Below, piece after piece: positions 1 through 5,437 of a DNA stretch of 10,690 bases. A program made the translations under genes and the position numbers. Within the stretch, counting starts at the first letter, position 1. The number at the start of each line of letters is the position of its first letter. Source of the stretch: Desulfatirhabdium butyrativorans (GTDB taxonomy: Bacteria; Desulfobacterota; Desulfobacteria; Desulfobacterales; DYRK01); NCBI GenBank assembly GCA_020718785.1, contig DYRK01000007.1:1-10690 (forward strand), written 5' to 3'. The notes beneath the pieces are model-generated. The model had not been told where the DNA came from and made no database searches. It saw only the letters and a program-made list of their open reading frames with translations.

Positions 1-760
1 CCGAAAAAAACCCCGCCTTGATAAACTCACGGTTCAGACGGGCAATATTGGAAATAGAGATTTCTTTGGGACATTCGGCTTCGCATTCCCGCTCATTGGT
101 ACACGCGCCGAATCCGAGTTCGTCCATTTTTCTCAGCATGGACAGCACGCGTTTTGCAGCTTCGGGCTTTCCCTGCGGCAGCAGAGCGAGCTGGGAAACT
201 TTCGCGCTCACAAAAAGCATGGCAGAAGCATTGGGACAGGAGGCCACACACGCGCCGCAGCCGATACAGGCTGCCGCGTCCATTGCCTTTTCCGCCACAT
301 CCTGAGGCACCGGAATACAGTTCGCGTCCTGCGCTCCGCCCGTGTTCACAGAGATAAAACCGCCGGACTGAATCAGCTTGTCCAGCGCGCCGCGATCCAC
401 TGCCAAGTCTTTGATGACCTTGAAAGCCCTTGAACGCCAGGGTTCAATCGCTATAGTGTCTCCGTTTGAAAAATGCCGCATGTGCAGTTGGCAGAGCGTG
501 GTTCCTTTTTCATGACCGTGAGGACGACCGTTGACCACAGTGCCGCACATGCCGCAGATCCCTTCCCGGCAGTCGTGATCAAAGGCAATGGGGTCTTTTC
601 CCTCAATCGTCAGTTTCTCATTGACCACATCGAGCATTTCCAGAAAAGACATATCTGTTGAAATGCCTCTGGCCTCATAATTTTCGAATTTGCCTTTGGC
701 TTTTTCATCTTTCTGACGCCAGACTTTCAATGTCAGATTGATGGTCTTTGCTGTTGTCAT
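1..760 (-). CDS. sdhB: Succinate dehydrogenase/fumarate reductase iron-sulfur subunit (3' end cut by window)
   Basis: This is the electron-transfer subunit of a succinate:quinone oxidoreductase. It passes electrons between the FAD of SdhA and the quinone/haem subunit SdhC through three iron-sulfur clusters on the inner face of the membrane. I translated 253 codons by hand without a stop, and the frame runs off the left edge. The family is usually about 250 residues, so few are likely missing. The N-terminal ferredoxin domain has the [2Fe-2S] ligands Cys64, Cys69, Cys72 (DCREGICGMCG) and Cys90. The C-terminal domain has CIGCGACVASCP (Cys165/168/171/175) and CTNERECEAECP (Cys220/226/230), the [4Fe-4S] and [3Fe-4S] patterns. 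The ATG overlaps the sdhA stop by one base (TAATG), which indicates translational coupling; a GGAG just upstream lies inside the end of sdhA. The sequence cannot tell whether the enzyme mainly oxidises succinate or reduces fumarate. Confidence 0.96.
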   Translation of the reverse strand, partial: MTTAKTINLTLKVWRQKDEKAKGKFENYEARGISTDMSFLEMLDVVNEKLTIEGKDPIAFDHDCREGICGMCGTVVNGRPHGHEKGTTLCQLHMRHFSNGDTIAIEPWRSRAFKVIKDLAVDRGALDKLIQSGGFISVNTGGAQDANCIPVPQDVAEKAMDAAACIGCGACVASCPNASAMLFVSAKVSQLALLPQGKPEAAKRVLSMLRKMDELGFGACTNERECEAECPKEISISNIARLNREFIKAGFFS

Positions 761-2673
761 TATTTGTAGCTCCTCTGTGTAAGGTGGACATTTTCGAAAA
801 CCAGCGGTTCTTTGCAAAAAGCAGGTTCCTTGTTGTCGCCGGTGTATTCCCACGCAGCCACATGACAGAAATTCTCGTCATCGCGTTTAGCCTCGTTTTC
901 CTCTGTCTGATAGGCTTCGTTGAAATGTCCGCCGCAGGATTCCTGACGGGCAAGCGCGTCCATAATCATCAGTTCGGCAAATTCCAGAAAATCCGCCACA
1001 CGCCCGGCTCTTTCGAGGCTCTGGTTGAATTCCTCGTTGAAACCCGGAACCAGAACATTTTCCCAGAACTCTGCACGAAGGCTTTGAATCATGGTTTTTG
1101 CCTTTGCCAGCCCTGCATTGTTACGAGCCATGCCGCAGTAATCCCACATGATCAGACCCAGTTGGCGGTGAATATCGTCAACAGTCCGTTTCCCTCTGAT
1201 GGAAAGGAGTTTCTGAATCCGATCCGAGGCCTGTTTTGCCGTGTCTTTGAAATCGGCATGATCTGCGGTCACTTCCGGGAAAACCGTTCCGGCAAGATAT
1301 CCGCCGATAGTATAAGGAATGACAAAATAGCCGTCTGCAAGTCCCTGCATGAGCGCACTCGCGCCCAGACGGTTTGCGCCGTGATCCGAGAAATTGGCTT
1401 CGCCCATAACAAAGAGTCCGGGAACCGTACTCATCAGGTTATAATCCACCCACAGACCGCCCATAGTGTAATGAACCGCGGGATAAATCATCATAGGCGT
1501 TTCATAAGGATCCTGACCCGTGATTTTTTCATACATCTGGAAGAGATTGCCGTATTTTTTTTCAATCACAGGCTTTCCGTCCCGTTTGATCGCATCAGCA
1601 AAATCAAGATAAACCGCGAGCTTGGTTTCGCCCACGCCCTTGCCTGCATCACATTGTTCTTTGGCATTTCGGGAAGCCACATCTCTCGGAACAAGATTGC
1701 CGAAGCTCGGATATTTACGCTCCAGATAGTAATCCCTTTCCGATTCCGGAATCTGATGCGGAAGCCGTGTATCTCCGGCATTTTTCGGAACCCATACCCG
1801 CCCGTCATTTCTCAGACTTTCGCTCATCAGCGTAAGTTTGGACTGATAGGTTCCGTGAACCGGAATACAGGTCGGGTGAATCTGGGTAAAGCAGGGGTTG
1901 GCAAAAAATGCCCCGCGTTTGTATGCCCGATAGCTCGCGCTCACATTGGAAGCCATAGCGTTTGTTGACAGGAAAAAGACATTGCCGTATCCGCCGGTTG
2001 CCAGCACCACCGCGTGCGCGGCATGGGATTCGATTTCGCCGGTAATCAGATTTCTCACAATAATGCCGCGTGCCTGCCCGTTGGCAATCACAAGATCGAG
2101 CATTTCCCGGCGGGGAAACATCTGAACTTTTCCTATGGCGATCTGCCGGGACAATGCACTGTATGCGCCGAGAAGCAACTGCTGCCCGGTCTGTCCTCTG
2201 GCATAAAAAGTTCTGGAGACCTGCGCGCCGCCGAAAGAGCGGTTGGCAAGGAGTCCGCCGTAATCGCGTGCAAAAGGAATGCCCTGAGCCACGCATTGGT
2301 CAATAATCAGGTTGCTGACCTGTGCGAGCCGATGCACATTTGCTTCTCTGGCTCTGAAGTCGCCGCCTTTGACCGTATCATAAAAAAGCCGCCAGATACT
2401 GTCGCCTTCATTGGTATAGTTCTTCGCGGCGTTGATACCGCCCTGGGCGGCGATGCTGTGTGCGCGCCGCGGGCTGTCCTGAATACAGAAGGTTTTTACA
2501 TTATATCCGAGTTCGGCAAGAGATGCCGACGCGGAACCGCCGGCAAGTCCTGTGCCGACCACAATAATCGTGAATTTTCTTTTGTTCGCGGGGTTGACCA
2601 GCTTCAGTTCAAAACGGTGTTTGTCCCATTTTCCAGCAAGAGGTCCTCCCGGAATTTTCGCATCAAGCTGCAT
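760..2673 (-). CDS. sdhA: Succinate dehydrogenase/fumarate reductase flavoprotein subunit (type B)
   Basis: This is the catalytic subunit that interconverts succinate and fumarate using covalently bound FAD. At 637 residues it has the normal length for the long 'type B' SdhA/FrdA. Visible features are the dinucleotide-binding loop VVGTGLAGGSA (residues 38-48), RRAHSIAAQGG with His72 as the expected covalent FAD attachment, TFYARGQTGQ (155-164), the active-site HPT at 266-268, the RDVASR motif with candidate catalytic Arg330, HYTMGG (His401) and ANRLGASAL with Arg435. The segment ESLRNDGRVWVPK (285-297) replaces the ExxRGEGG of E. coli-type enzymes, as is usual in the Bacteroidetes/Geobacter-like group. 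The start is backed by AAGGA eight bases upstream and by a typical N-terminus (MQLDAKIPGGPL). It is the middle gene of sdhCAB, 80 bases after sdhC and overlapping sdhB by one base. No key residue appears to be missing. Confidence 0.97.
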   Translation of the reverse strand: MQLDAKIPGGPLAGKWDKHRFELKLVNPANKRKFTIIVVGTGLAGGSASASLAELGYNVKTFCIQDSPRRAHSIAAQGGINAAKNYTNEGDSIWRLFYDTVKGGDFRAREANVHRLAQVSNLIIDQCVAQGIPFARDYGGLLANRSFGGAQVSRTFYARGQTGQQLLLGAYSALSRQIAIGKVQMFPRREMLDLVIANGQARGIIVRNLITGEIESHAAHAVVLATGGYGNVFFLSTNAMASNVSASYRAYKRGAFFANPCFTQIHPTCIPVHGTYQSKLTLMSESLRNDGRVWVPKNAGDTRLPHQIPESERDYYLERKYPSFGNLVPRDVASRNAKEQCDAGKGVGETKLAVYLDFADAIKRDGKPVIEKKYGNLFQMYEKITGQDPYETPMMIYPAVHYTMGGLWVDYNLMSTVPGLFVMGEANFSDHGANRLGASALMQGLADGYFVIPYTIGGYLAGTVFPEVTADHADFKDTAKQASDRIQKLLSIRGKRTVDDIHRQLGLIMWDYCGMARNNAGLAKAKTMIQSLRAEFWENVLVPGFNEEFNQSLERAGRVADFLEFAELMIMDALARQESCGGHFNEAYQTEENEAKRDDENFCHVAAWEYTGDNKEPAFCKEPLVFENVHLTQRSYK

Positions 2674-2688
2674 TTTTCTTTTCCTTAT

Positions 2689-2730
2689 TTACAAGTTGCA
2701 GGTTGCAGGTTGCAAGTTGCAAGTTGACAA
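2689..2730 (+). repeat. Heptameric tandem repeat between sdhC and sdhA
   Basis: On the plus strand, TTGCAGG occurs twice and TTGCAAG twice in direct succession (2696-2723), flanked by degenerate units TTACAAG (2689-2695) and TTGACAA (2724-2730). In the sdh mRNA this reads as repeats of C(T/C)TGCAA immediately upstream of the sdhA ribosome binding site. Seven-base tandem repeats of this kind often vary in copy number by slippage. No function can be assigned. Confidence 0.85.
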
Positions 2731-2753
2731 GTAACAATTACCCGGGACCTGTT

Positions 2754-3392
2754 TTACAAAGTAGAGATATAAACCGGAATAAAGCCGAAACCGATAGCCA
2801 CAATCACGCTGAATGCAATTCCCAATCCCTGAATAAAAGGCATATATTTGGGATGATTTGCGCCCAGCGTCTGGAATGCGCTCCAGAAACCGTGACTTAC
2901 GTGAATCGCGGCGATGACGACCCCGAGGATATAGATGAAAATATAGCCTTTTTTGGCAAAGGAATTGAATACGAGCTGATAAACCGTATCCGGTTCCGGG
3001 GTGGGGAAACGAATATCTGCCAGATGAAAGATCAGAAATGCCAGCAGGAGAATGCCGGTGTAGGGCATAGTCGCGGAGCCGAGAGTGCGTCCCCCCGCGT
3101 TTTTCTTAACTGCGTAGCGGATCGGTCTTGCGCTCAGGTTTCCGATAAACAGGGTCAGTCCGGTGAGAACATGAACGACCGCCAATGCCACCAGTCCCAG
3201 TTCCGCCACGGTGATGAGGGGTCCGTAAGCGTGAAGGTGTTTGACATACGCGGTGAAAAAATCCGATCCGCCGTACAGGGTCAGATTGCCGATCAGATGG
3301 ACAGCCAGAAATCCGCAGAAGGAGAGTCCTGTGATTGCCATCATCAGCTTTTTCCCGACAGACGAGCCTAATGTGTTTGTCAGCCAAGCCAT
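2754..3392 (-). CDS. sdhC: Succinate dehydrogenase/fumarate reductase cytochrome b subunit (b558 family)
   Basis: This is the membrane anchor of the complex, carrying the haem groups and the quinone site. The 212 residues contain five hydrophobic segments at roughly 15-38, 58-84, 108-127, 148-168 and 187-208, the topology of the single-anchor type B family (no SdhD is needed). Candidate haem-ligand histidines are His32, His74, His123 and His164. Their spacing (42, 49, 41) resembles the four ligand positions I recall for the dihaem Wolinella FrdC. The motif HVSHGFWSAFQTLGANHPKY (164-183) is characteristic. The gene leads sdhCAB. Its ATG is preceded by a strong Shine-Dalgarno, AAGGAGG, a few bases upstream, consistent with a highly expressed operon. 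Dihaem type B enzymes usually use menaquinone; here that is inference. Confidence 0.95.
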   Translation of the reverse strand: MAWLTNTLGSSVGKKLMMAITGLSFCGFLAVHLIGNLTLYGGSDFFTAYVKHLHAYGPLITVAELGLVALAVVHVLTGLTLFIGNLSARPIRYAVKKNAGGRTLGSATMPYTGILLLAFLIFHLADIRFPTPEPDTVYQLVFNSFAKKGYIFIYILGVVIAAIHVSHGFWSAFQTLGANHPKYMPFIQGLGIAFSVIVAIGFGFIPVYISTL

Positions 3393-3455
3393 TTTCTTCC
3401 TCCTTTTTCAGAAAAAATTTAAGTAATTACCTGCCGCCGCCATGAAGGATTTCGG

Positions 3456-3529
3456 ATATAAGTTTTTGAAATTGCTTGAAATAAATGCCTGTTACACTTT
3501 TTAAAAGCCATAAAATCAGAAACTTATAT
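3456..3529. repeat. Spaced inverted repeat in the sdhC leader region
   Basis: ATATAAGTTTTTGA (3456-3469) and TCAGAAACTTATAT (3516-3529) are complementary at 13 of 14 positions and are separated by 46 bases. They lie between the candidate sdh promoter and sdhC, so they would form a long-loop hairpin in the leader RNA or a pair of inverted protein-binding half-sites. AT-rich sequence makes chance matches easier, so the role is uncertain. Confidence 0.5.
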
Positions 3530-3570
3530 TCTCTTTCCCTCAATCCGGCGCAGATATTTATAAAATTGTT

Positions 3571-3599
3571 CTTTTAATGATTTCCGATCTGCCTGTCAA
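3571..3599 (-). promoter_or_regulatory. Candidate sigma70-type promoter for sdhCAB
   Basis: On the minus strand there is a perfect -35 box TTGACA (complement of 3594-3599), a 17-base spacer and a -10-like TAAAAG (complement of 3571-3576, four of six consensus matches). Transcription would start near 3564 and give a leader of about 170 bases. Spacing and -35 are good; the -10 is weak. Confidence 0.35.
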
Positions 3600-3682
3600 C
3601 ATATTTTTTCATATTTATGAAGCGGGGGCTTGGGAAGTTCCCGAAAATTCAGAAAACCGGTTGCGAAAAAAATATTGACAGG
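3592..3682. repeat. 91-bp element with near-perfect terminal inverted repeats
   Basis: The left end CCTGTCAACATATTTTTTC (3592-3610) and right end GAAAAAAATATTGACAGG (3665-3682) are inverted copies differing by a small indel and a substitution. Each end carries a TTGACA hexamer pointing outward, one toward sdhC and one toward the DUF4160 cluster. The interior contains GGGAAGTTCCC (3632-3642), itself palindromic. It could be a miniature inverted-repeat element that supplies outward promoters, or a symmetric divergent regulatory region. No target-site duplication is obvious. Confidence 0.5.
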
Positions 3683-3699
3683 ATAAAAAATATGGGTTA
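3620..3699 (+). repeat. Dispersed direct repeat, copy 1
   Basis: The last 34 bases (3666-3699, running from A7-TATTGACAGG to ATATGGGTTA) are identical to 5348-5381. Upstream, AAGCGGGGGCTTGGGAA (3620-3636) matches 5311-5327 with one mismatch, so the shared unit is about 70-80 bases with a diverged centre. The identical part contains TTGACA, then AGGA eight bases before an ATG (3692). That ATG opens only a seven-codon frame (MGYQHLF). The unit may be a transposed regulatory element or the 5' end of a lost gene. Confidence 0.8.
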
Positions 3700-3703
3700 T
3701 CAG
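3675..3703 (+). promoter_or_regulatory. Candidate promoter for the DUF4160/DUF2442 cluster
   Basis: There is a perfect -35 TTGACA (3675-3680), a 17-base spacer and TATCAG (3698-3703, four of six matches to TATAAT). It would give a leader of about 90 bases before the ATG at 3803. It overlaps the direct repeat and the right end of the inverted-repeat element. Confidence 0.35.
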
Positions 3704-3802
3704 CATTTATTCTAATAGGGTTTTACCCTCTAGTGATTTATCAAAATTGATTTTATAAGTTGAATTTTTGTTTAATAAACCGATTAAGAATAGGGAAATC
3801 AA

Positions 3803-4072
3803 ATGCCGGCTATTTCAATGTTTTATGGAATAATTGTCGCTATTTACTACAAAGATAACGCAGGACATAATCAGCCGCATATTCATGTGCGTTATCAAGG
3901 CGAAAAAGCTTCAATTTCTATTGAAGACGGAACGGTTCTTGCGGGATATTTTCCTTCAAAGCAATTGCGTATGGTTCTGGCATGGATTGAGATTCATAAA
4001 GATGAACTTATGGCTGACTGGGAATTGGCAGTTTCCGGAGAAGAACCTTTCCGCATTCCCCCCTTACAATAA
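3803..4072 (+). CDS. DUF4160 domain protein (copy 1)
   Basis: This 89-residue protein has the DUF4160 pattern: an N-terminal MPAISMFYGIIVAIYY strand region, the conserved QPHIHVRY motif with His-x-His (residues 25-32), a short acidic stretch and a C-terminal helix containing a Trp (WIEIHKDELMADW). The biochemical function of DUF4160 is not established. It is very often encoded immediately before DUF2442, as here, and the pair is sometimes treated as a candidate toxin-antitoxin-like module. The start is supported by AGGGA upstream and by the family's usual MPTIS-type N-terminus; the internal ATG at codon 6 is less likely. It is the first gene of a five-gene AT-rich cluster, and its composition by eye is clearly more AT-rich than sdh. 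Confidence 0.85.
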   Translation: MPAISMFYGIIVAIYYKDNAGHNQPHIHVRYQGEKASISIEDGTVLAGYFPSKQLRMVLAWIEIHKDELMADWELAVSGEEPFRIPPLQ

Positions 4073-4089
4073 TTACGGAGAACTTTTTT

Positions 4090-4332
4090 ATGGAAAAATT
4101 ATTAGATGTTGTCAGCGTTCAGCCCTGTAAGGACAACACGCTGATTCTTGTATTTGAAAATAATGAGAAACGGCTGTTTGACATGAGGCCGTATTTGGAC
4201 GAAAAACCATTTACAAAGCTTAAAAATTTACCGCTGTTTATGAAAGCCAAAGTTGCGTATGGTACAGTTGCATGGCCGGGAAATATTGATATAGCACCTG
4301 AAACCCTTTGGAACTGTTCAATAAAAGCATAA
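4090..4332 (+). CDS. DUF2442 domain protein (copy 1)
   Basis: This 80-residue protein has the DUF2442 layout: a beta-hairpin start (LLDVVSVQPCKDNTLILVF), the central FDMRPYLDEKPFTKL segment, then a Gly-Thr-Val-Ala-Trp stretch and IDIAPETLW near the C-terminus (usually 'W..G.DL.PE.LY'). Its molecular role is unknown. It begins 17 bases after the first DUF4160 gene, with GGAG ahead of its ATG, so the two are co-transcribed. In the family, DUF2442 commonly pairs with DUF4160; an antitoxin-like or partner role is only inference. Confidence 0.87.
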   Translation: MEKLLDVVSVQPCKDNTLILVFENNEKRLFDMRPYLDEKPFTKLKNLPLFMKAKVAYGTVAWPGNIDIAPETLWNCSIKA

Positions 4333-4425
4333 GCAATGATTCAGCGGACAGGGCAACGGTAAAGATATATTTATTGACAATATACGGGGTTCGGTTTCGT
4401 GAAAAAAATAAAGGAGTAATTGAGC

Positions 4426-4662
4426 ATGACAGACCGGCAATTACTGAAACGAATCATTTCTGACCCGAAAGTTATGGTAGGGAAACCCGTTGTCAGGGGA
4501 ACACGCATTACTGTCGAATATATACTGAATCTGCTGGCTCACGGAGCGACCGTGTCGGAAATACTGGAAGAATACGAAGGACTGACTCAAGATGATATCC
4601 GGGCATGTCTGCTTTTTTCCGCAAGGTCGCTGGCAAGCATGAGTTTCATGCCGCTGGTATAA
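4426..4662 (+). CDS. DUF433 domain protein (antitoxin-like)
   Basis: This is a 78-residue protein of the DUF433 family, small winged-helix/helix-turn-helix-like proteins that usually sit beside a DUF5615 PIN-like partner and are regarded as antitoxins. Diagnostic residues are ISDPKVMVGKPVVRGTRITV (the GKPxxRGTRI core), ILNLLAHGATVSEILEEY and LTQDDIRACLLFSAR. A TTG six bases upstream is in frame, but AAGGAG (4411-4416) lies nine bases before the ATG at 4426 and only three before the TTG, so I chose the ATG. The upstream gap of 93 bases contains a TTGACA (4374-4379) without a good -10. No PIN-like toxin gene follows; the next gene encodes a DUF4160 protein. The protein may be an orphan or may be recruited to a new partner. 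Confidence 0.85.
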   Translation: MTDRQLLKRIISDPKVMVGKPVVRGTRITVEYILNLLAHGATVSEILEEYEGLTQDDIRACLLFSARSLASMSFMPLV

Positions 4663-4686
4663 CATACATAGATAAATGAAAAAAAT

Positions 4687-4926
4687 ATGACTCCGACAGT
4701 GTTTCGAGAAGATGAATATCGTTTCTTCTTTTTTTCCAGAGAAGAAAACAGAATGCATGTCCATGTATATTGCAGCAACGGAGAAGCAAAATTTTGGCTT
4801 GAACCGGAGATAGAATTGTCCCGTAATCACGGTCTGTCAAGGAAGCAACTTAAAAAAATAGAAGAAATTATTGAGGATCGGCAAAATGAAATCAGATCAC
4901 GTTGGCAGAACTATTTCGGAACTTGA
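4687..4926 (+). CDS. DUF4160 domain protein (copy 2)
   Basis: This 79-residue DUF4160 protein belongs to a different subtype from the first copy. It has TVFREDEYRFFFFSREEN followed by MHVHVYC, giving the His-x-His motif, then EAKFWLEPEIELSRNHGLS and a C-terminal amphipathic helix ending in WQNYFGT, which matches the common 'EAKFWL...W..YFG' form. It shares little identity with copy 1 beyond the family core, so the two pairs are not a recent tandem duplication. No clear Shine-Dalgarno is visible before the ATG. It starts 24 bases after the DUF433 gene and its end overlaps the next gene by 41 bases, which suggests coupled translation. Confidence 0.87.
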   Translation: MTPTVFREDEYRFFFFSREENRMHVHVYCSNGEAKFWLEPEIELSRNHGLSRKQLKKIEEIIEDRQNEIRSRWQNYFGT

Positions 4927-5155
4927 AGTGACAAATATATCATCACATGGAATATGGATACTTTCCGACAATGAAGAACTCTTTCTTCCTTATGATGATT
5001 TTCCCTGGTTTAAAGATGTTCCCGTAGGGAAGATATTGAATATAACAGAGCCGTCATCAGGTCATTTCTATTGGCCTGATCTGGATATTGACCTGAGTGC
5101 GGAAATAATCAGACATCCTGAAAGATTTCCAATGAAAGCAGAATGTTTTATCTGA
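4886..5155 (+). CDS. DUF2442 domain protein (copy 2)
   Basis: This 89-residue DUF2442 protein starts inside the end of the preceding DUF4160 gene, in another frame. I chose the ATG at 4886, preceded by GAGG nine bases upstream, over an in-frame TTG at 4871 that would add five residues. Family features are ISELEVTNISSHGIWI, ELFLPYDDFPWFKDVPVGKI and the late FYWPDLDIDLSAEIIRHPER, close to the usual 'hWPdLDvDlsve.i..P'. It forms the second DUF4160/DUF2442 pair of the cluster. Function is unknown; a complex with the overlapping DUF4160 protein is plausible from the coupling but not shown. Confidence 0.87.
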   Translation: MKSDHVGRTISELEVTNISSHGIWILSDNEELFLPYDDFPWFKDVPVGKILNITEPSSGHFYWPDLDIDLSAEIIRHPERFPMKAECFI

Positions 5156-5161
5156 TCCCCA

Positions 5162-5211
5162 ATGTCTGTGTCAAGCCAAACCCGGACCGTAGGGAACAGA
5201 CATAACTTTTT
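5162..5211 (+). terminator. Terminator-like hairpin after the DUF cluster
   Basis: ATGTCTGT (5162-5169) pairs perfectly with ACAGACAT (5196-5203), followed three bases later by five Ts (5207-5211). The loop is long (26 bases) but could nest a short CCC/GGG stem. Its position seven bases after the last stop codon of the five-gene cluster supports an intrinsic terminator. Confidence 0.45.
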
Positions 5212-5301
5212 CAATTTAAGTAATATTATCCGGCAGGAGCGGCTGATAACAAATGCTTCTGCCCGCAACGGATGATTCGGACTGAACACCCGACGATTTT
5301 C

Positions 5302-5331
5302 CTCGTTCCCAAGCCGGGGCTTGGGAACGAG
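5302..5331. repeat. Perfect 30-bp palindromic repeat
   Basis: The arms CTCGTTCCCAAGCC (5302-5315) and GGCTTGGGAACGAG (5318-5331) are exact reverse complements around a central GG. Palindromes with this TTCCCAAGC...GCTTGGGAA core recur in many sulfur-cycle and cyanobacterial genomes, from memory, as REP-like intergenic elements. A decayed relative is present at 3620-3636. In RNA it would form a very stable hairpin. Confidence 0.85.
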
Positions 5332-5381
5332 AAAAGTCTGCCTGCAAAAAAAAATATTGACAGGATAAAAAATATGGGTTA
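5311..5381 (+). repeat. Dispersed direct repeat, copy 2
   Basis: This is the partner of 3620-3699. The 34 bases 5348-5381 are identical to 3666-3699, and 5311-5327 matches 3620-3636 with one mismatch. The interval between the two parts is nine bases shorter here. It also carries TTGACA (5357-5362; 17 bases on, a poor -10, TACGAA) and AGGA spaced eight bases from an ATG (5374) that opens a 12-codon frame (MGYEFLLQVSQM). It lies just upstream of the csx20-like gene and could contribute its promoter. Confidence 0.8.
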
Positions 5382-5437
5382 CGAATTTCTCTTGCAAGTG
5401 TCGCAGATGTGAACATTCTTACAAACTGGAATCGCGT

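Larger units (their letters stand above)
3393..3802. other. 410-base AT-rich divergent intergenic region
   Basis: No convincing gene lies here. From left to right it holds the sdhC Shine-Dalgarno, a spaced 14-bp inverted repeat (3456-3469/3516-3529), a candidate sdh promoter (3571-3599, minus), a 91-bp inverted-repeat element (3592-3682), the first copy of a dispersed repeat (3620-3699), a candidate plus-strand promoter (3675-3703), and a small palindrome, AGGGT-TTT-ACCCT (3717-3729), that could be an operator. A second possible promoter for the downstream cluster is TTGATT (3747-3752) with an 18-base spacer to TTTAAT (3771-3776), close to the first ATG at 3803. Confidence 0.7.

Noticed and set aside
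748..1968. 406-codon open frame on the plus strand, and other long plus-strand frames at 2014-2727 and 2703-3371
   Set aside because: They lie opposite sdhA and sdhC, which have full family motifs; the translations are rich in His, Cys and Arg with no recognisable domain, typical of antisense shadows.
2689..2730. Possible CRISPR array from the short repeats near sdhA
   Set aside because: The units are seven bases in direct contact, with no spacers; this is a simple tandem repeat.
4374..4402. TTGACA upstream of the DUF433 gene as a separate promoter
   Set aside because: No acceptable -10 hexamer is present at a 16 to 18 base spacing (TTCGTG, TCGTGA, CGTGAA).
4420..4425. TTG start two codons upstream for the DUF433 protein
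   Set aside because: It would leave only three bases after AAGGAG, while the ATG at 4426 has a nine-base spacing.
3803..5155. Calling the DUF4160/DUF2442 pairs established toxin-antitoxin systems
   Set aside because: The arrangement is suggestive, but I know of no firm activity for these families and the sequence shows no nuclease or other catalytic signature.
5068..5397. 109-codon minus-strand frame across the end of the DUF2442 gene and the palindrome
   Set aside because: It reads through a palindromic repeat and a terminator-like hairpin, has no ribosome binding site or family motif, and overlaps a convincing gene.
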